From positions 62,001-126,000 of the forward strand of contig JACIYN010000002.1 of assembly GCA_014359885.1 (NCBI GenBank): DNA of 64,000 nucleotides, in the 5' to 3' direction. This DNA is from Desulfacinum sp. (GTDB taxonomy: Bacteria; Desulfobacterota; Syntrophobacteria; Syntrophobacterales; DSM-9756). How positions within the stretch are numbered: the first letter of the stretch is position 1; each line of letters begins with the position of its first letter. The translations under genes were made by a program, and so were the position numbers. The notes beneath the pieces are model-generated. The model made no database searches and had not been told where the DNA came from. It worked only from the letters and a program-made list of their open reading frames with translations. Shown here piece by piece: positions 62,270 to 64,000 of the stretch.

Positions 62270-64000
62270 CTATTCGCCGTCGGGAAGTTCCGAGTGGGAA
62301 TAGCGCTCCACCGAAACGCCGGCCGGTGGAAAGGCTTCGAAGAAGCGGCGTGCGTCGTCGAATCCTCTCAGGACCACGTCCATGACGGCCCACTGTCCCG
62401 CCCGGTCGCCGAACCGCCCGCGCACCTGTCGCACTTCGATCTCAGGCGGCGTGTTGCCGATGATCGGCAGCAAGGGTGTGCCGTCCTTGCTCTGGATGCG
62501 CAGGCGGACGAAGATCGGCCGCGTCCAGGGAGTTTCCTTGACCCAGCGCACGTCCAGGAGGCGCTGGGAAGGCAGATCGTGCCGCTCGCTCAAATCCCGA
62601 CAACTGGAGCGATGGAAGGTGATGCCCCGCTCGCTGAGCGTGGCCACCACCTGCCGCTCACCGGGAAAGGGGTGGCAGCAGCCGGCGAACTTGTGGATCA
62701 CGGGATCCAGTTCCGGCACCCGCAGGACGTTGCGGGGATGGTTTTGGTCGAACTGAGCCTTCACTTTGGCCTGGGAAACGGGGCGGGTCGGGGCATCCTG
62801 CAGGTAATAGAGCACCAAATGGGGGGAGACCAGGTCCTGGCCCACCTGCACGAAAAGATCTTCCAGGGCCTTCAGATTGAGGACCTCCAGGATGAGCCGT
62901 GTGATGTCGCTTGCCAGGAGGTCCTTGGGAAGGCCGTGGTGTTCCATTTCCTGACGCAGGATCTCCCTGCCCACCCACTGAGCATAGGCGCGCCGGCGAC
63001 GGTTCACTTCCCGATTGATGGCGCTTCTGGCTTTCGGGGTTCGGCAAAGTCGCTCCAGTCCCGGATCCAGATCCAGTCGTTCCTCGGATTTGAGGATCTC
63101 GACGGTTTCACCGTCTTTGAGCACATGGGTCGGCGGCACGAAACGGCCGTTGACCAGGGCCCCCTTGCAGTAGTTGCCCAGATCGGAGTGGATCTTATAG
63201 GCAAAGTCCAAAACGATGCTCCCTTCGGGGAATACGTGGGCATCCCCCAGGGGCGTATAGACGGTGATCTCTTCGGCTTCCGAAAGCTGGATCAGGTGCC
63301 GGCGTTGCGGCCCGCCGCCGCCGTACTCCCCGATGGTCCGAAGGAATTCGCTCACTTCATTCAGATAGGCCTCATCGATCTGGCTCGAACGCCGCCAGTG
63401 GCTCAAAAGCCCGTGCCTGGCCCACTGATCCATCTCCGTGGTTCGGATCTTGACCAGGTAGTTTTCCCCGCGAAAATGCACCCGGGTGTGCAGGCTCATG
63501 TAGCCGTTGTTCTTGGGGTTGGCGATGAAATCGCGAAGCGTTCGCGGCACGGGGCGGAACGTGGTGTCCACGACCCCCAAGGCGAAGTAGCACTGCCGTA
63601 CATCCCTCGAGTCCACCACGACGGTGAAGTCCACACGGTTCTCCGTATTGGACAGCCGCAGGGTCCCCTTGGCCGCATCGTAGTAGGTGCCGAGTCCCTT
63701 GACCCTTCTTCTCACCTCCACGGGCAGGGCGGTTTCCTCAAAAGCCCGATGAAAGAGCTGCTCCATTTCAAGAACATGGGGATCGCTGTTCAGAGCCTTG
63801 ATGGCATTCAGGATCTTCTTGCTCTTGCGGGGGTACAGGTAAGACAGGGCCAGGTGATAAAGTTCGCGCTTGAGGGGGAAGATATTCAGTTTGGCGGCCA
63901 GGGGCGCATAGATCTCCACGGTTTCCTGGGCGATGCGCTGCCGCTTGGGTTGGGGCAGGTAATGGAGGGTCCTCAGGTTGTGCAACCGATCCGCCAGCTT
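62270..64000 (-). CDS. RelA/SpoT homologue with degenerate synthetase domain, 3' part
   Basis: The gene enters from the right edge; 576 C-terminal residues are visible. The last HD-domain helix (KLADRLHNLRTL) is at the edge. The synthetase-like domain has FRPVPRTLRDFIANPKNNGYMSLHT, but where active enzymes have E-V-Q-I-R-T it reads Y-L-V-K-I-R-T (Leu codon at 63457-63455), and the GR.K motif is RRVKG. The TGS domain (TVYTPLGDAHVFPEGS) and the zinc-finger part (KFAGCCHPFPGE) are intact, followed by an ACT-like end. It is probably a hydrolase-only or regulatory member. The HD residues lie outside the window. Confidence 0.93.
   Translation of the reverse strand, partial: KLADRLHNLRTLHYLPQPKRQRIAQETVEIYAPLAAKLNIFPLKRELYHLALSYLYPRKSKKILNAIKALNSDPHVLEMEQLFHRAFEETALPVEVRRRVKGLGTYYDAAKGTLRLSNTENRVDFTVVVDSRDVRQCYFALGVVDTTFRPVPRTLRDFIANPKNNGYMSLHTRVHFRGENYLVKIRTTEMDQWARHGLLSHWRRSSQIDEAYLNEVSEFLRTIGEYGGGGPQRRHLIQLSEAEEITVYTPLGDAHVFPEGSIVLDFAYKIHSDLGNYCKGALVNGRFVPPTHVLKDGETVEILKSEERLDLDPGLERLCRTPKARSAINREVNRRRRAYAQWVGREILRQEMEHHGLPKDLLASDITRLILEVLNLKALEDLFVQVGQDLVSPHLVLYYLQDAPTRPVSQAKVKAQFDQNHPRNVLRVPELDPVIHKFAGCCHPFPGERQVVATLSERGITFHRSSCRDLSERHDLPSQRLLDVRWVKETPWTRPIFVRLRIQSKDGTPLLPIIGNTPPEIEVRQVRGRFGDRAGQWAVMDVVLRGFDDARRFFEAFPPAGVSVERYSHSELPDGE

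Overview
The window is GC-rich bacterial chromosome, most consistent with a Desulfobacterota (former Deltaproteobacteria) lineage close to the Syntrophobacterales. The grounds are the mixture of families present: a DUF4416 protein, a B12-dependent ribonucleotide reductase, a DsrE-type sulfur protein, a RemA/DUF370 protein and a divergent EF-G, together with a Gram-negative heptose kinase. The placement is an inference from gene content; there is no rRNA in the window.

Layout. (1) 1-2550, plus strand: the end of a thiolase gene, then enoyl-CoA hydratase and acyl-CoA dehydrogenase, a short beta-oxidation or butyryl-CoA operon closed by a strong terminator. (2) 2628-5053, minus strand: rpsU and a fusA-type EF-G gene, followed by a small plus-strand Cys-rich ORF and a shared terminator. 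(3) 5540-37854, minus strand: one almost uninterrupted 32-kb translation and transcription superoperon. In transcription order it reads tRNA-Thr(TGT), tRNA-Tyr, tRNA-Thr(GGT), tuf2, rpmG, secE, nusG, rplK, rplA, [L10 leader], rplJ, rplL, rpoB, rpoC, rpsL, rpsG, tuf1, rpsJ, rplC, rplD, rplW, rplB, rpsS, rplV, rpsC, rplP, rpmC, rpsQ, rplN, rplX, rplE, rpsN, rpsH, rplF, rplR, rpsE, rpmD, rplO, secY, adk, map, infA, rpmJ, rpsM, rpsK, rpsD, rpoA, rplQ. Good promoter candidates are visible before the first tRNA, before rpsL and before infA. fusA is missing from its usual place between rpsG and tuf. (4) 37932-45274: membrane and envelope genes (VTT-domain protein, DMT transporter, YggT, DivIVA, Trm112-like, heptose kinase, DUF4416), then yicC-remA-gmk-rlmB. 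(5) 45275-54432: housekeeping genes (PLP homeostasis protein, Maf, TatD), B12-dependent RNR, endonuclease V, an alpha/beta hydrolase, a methyltransferase and a macro-domain protein. They are separated by intergenic regions rich in REP-like palindromes. (6) 54446-64000: a beta-CASP RNase, an orphan CheR-like methyltransferase divergent from an unrecognised 365-residue protein, an ArsR-DsrE pair, an HNH/chalcone-isomerase-like cluster, an HtrA protease and a truncated RelA/SpoT homologue.

How it works together. The central block builds ribosomes, RNA polymerase and the Sec channel, with L10 autoregulation of rplJL and a probable attenuator before rpoBC. Eight genes, mostly in this block, appear to use TTG start codons behind strong Shine-Dalgarno sites.

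The most interesting points are the displaced EF-G with an atypical domain IV tip, the RelA/SpoT homologue whose synthetase domain lacks the catalytic Glu, the TTG-start pattern, the near-identical twin tuf genes, the repeat families and a few unrecognised proteins. I see no prophage, transposase, CRISPR array or clear defence island.
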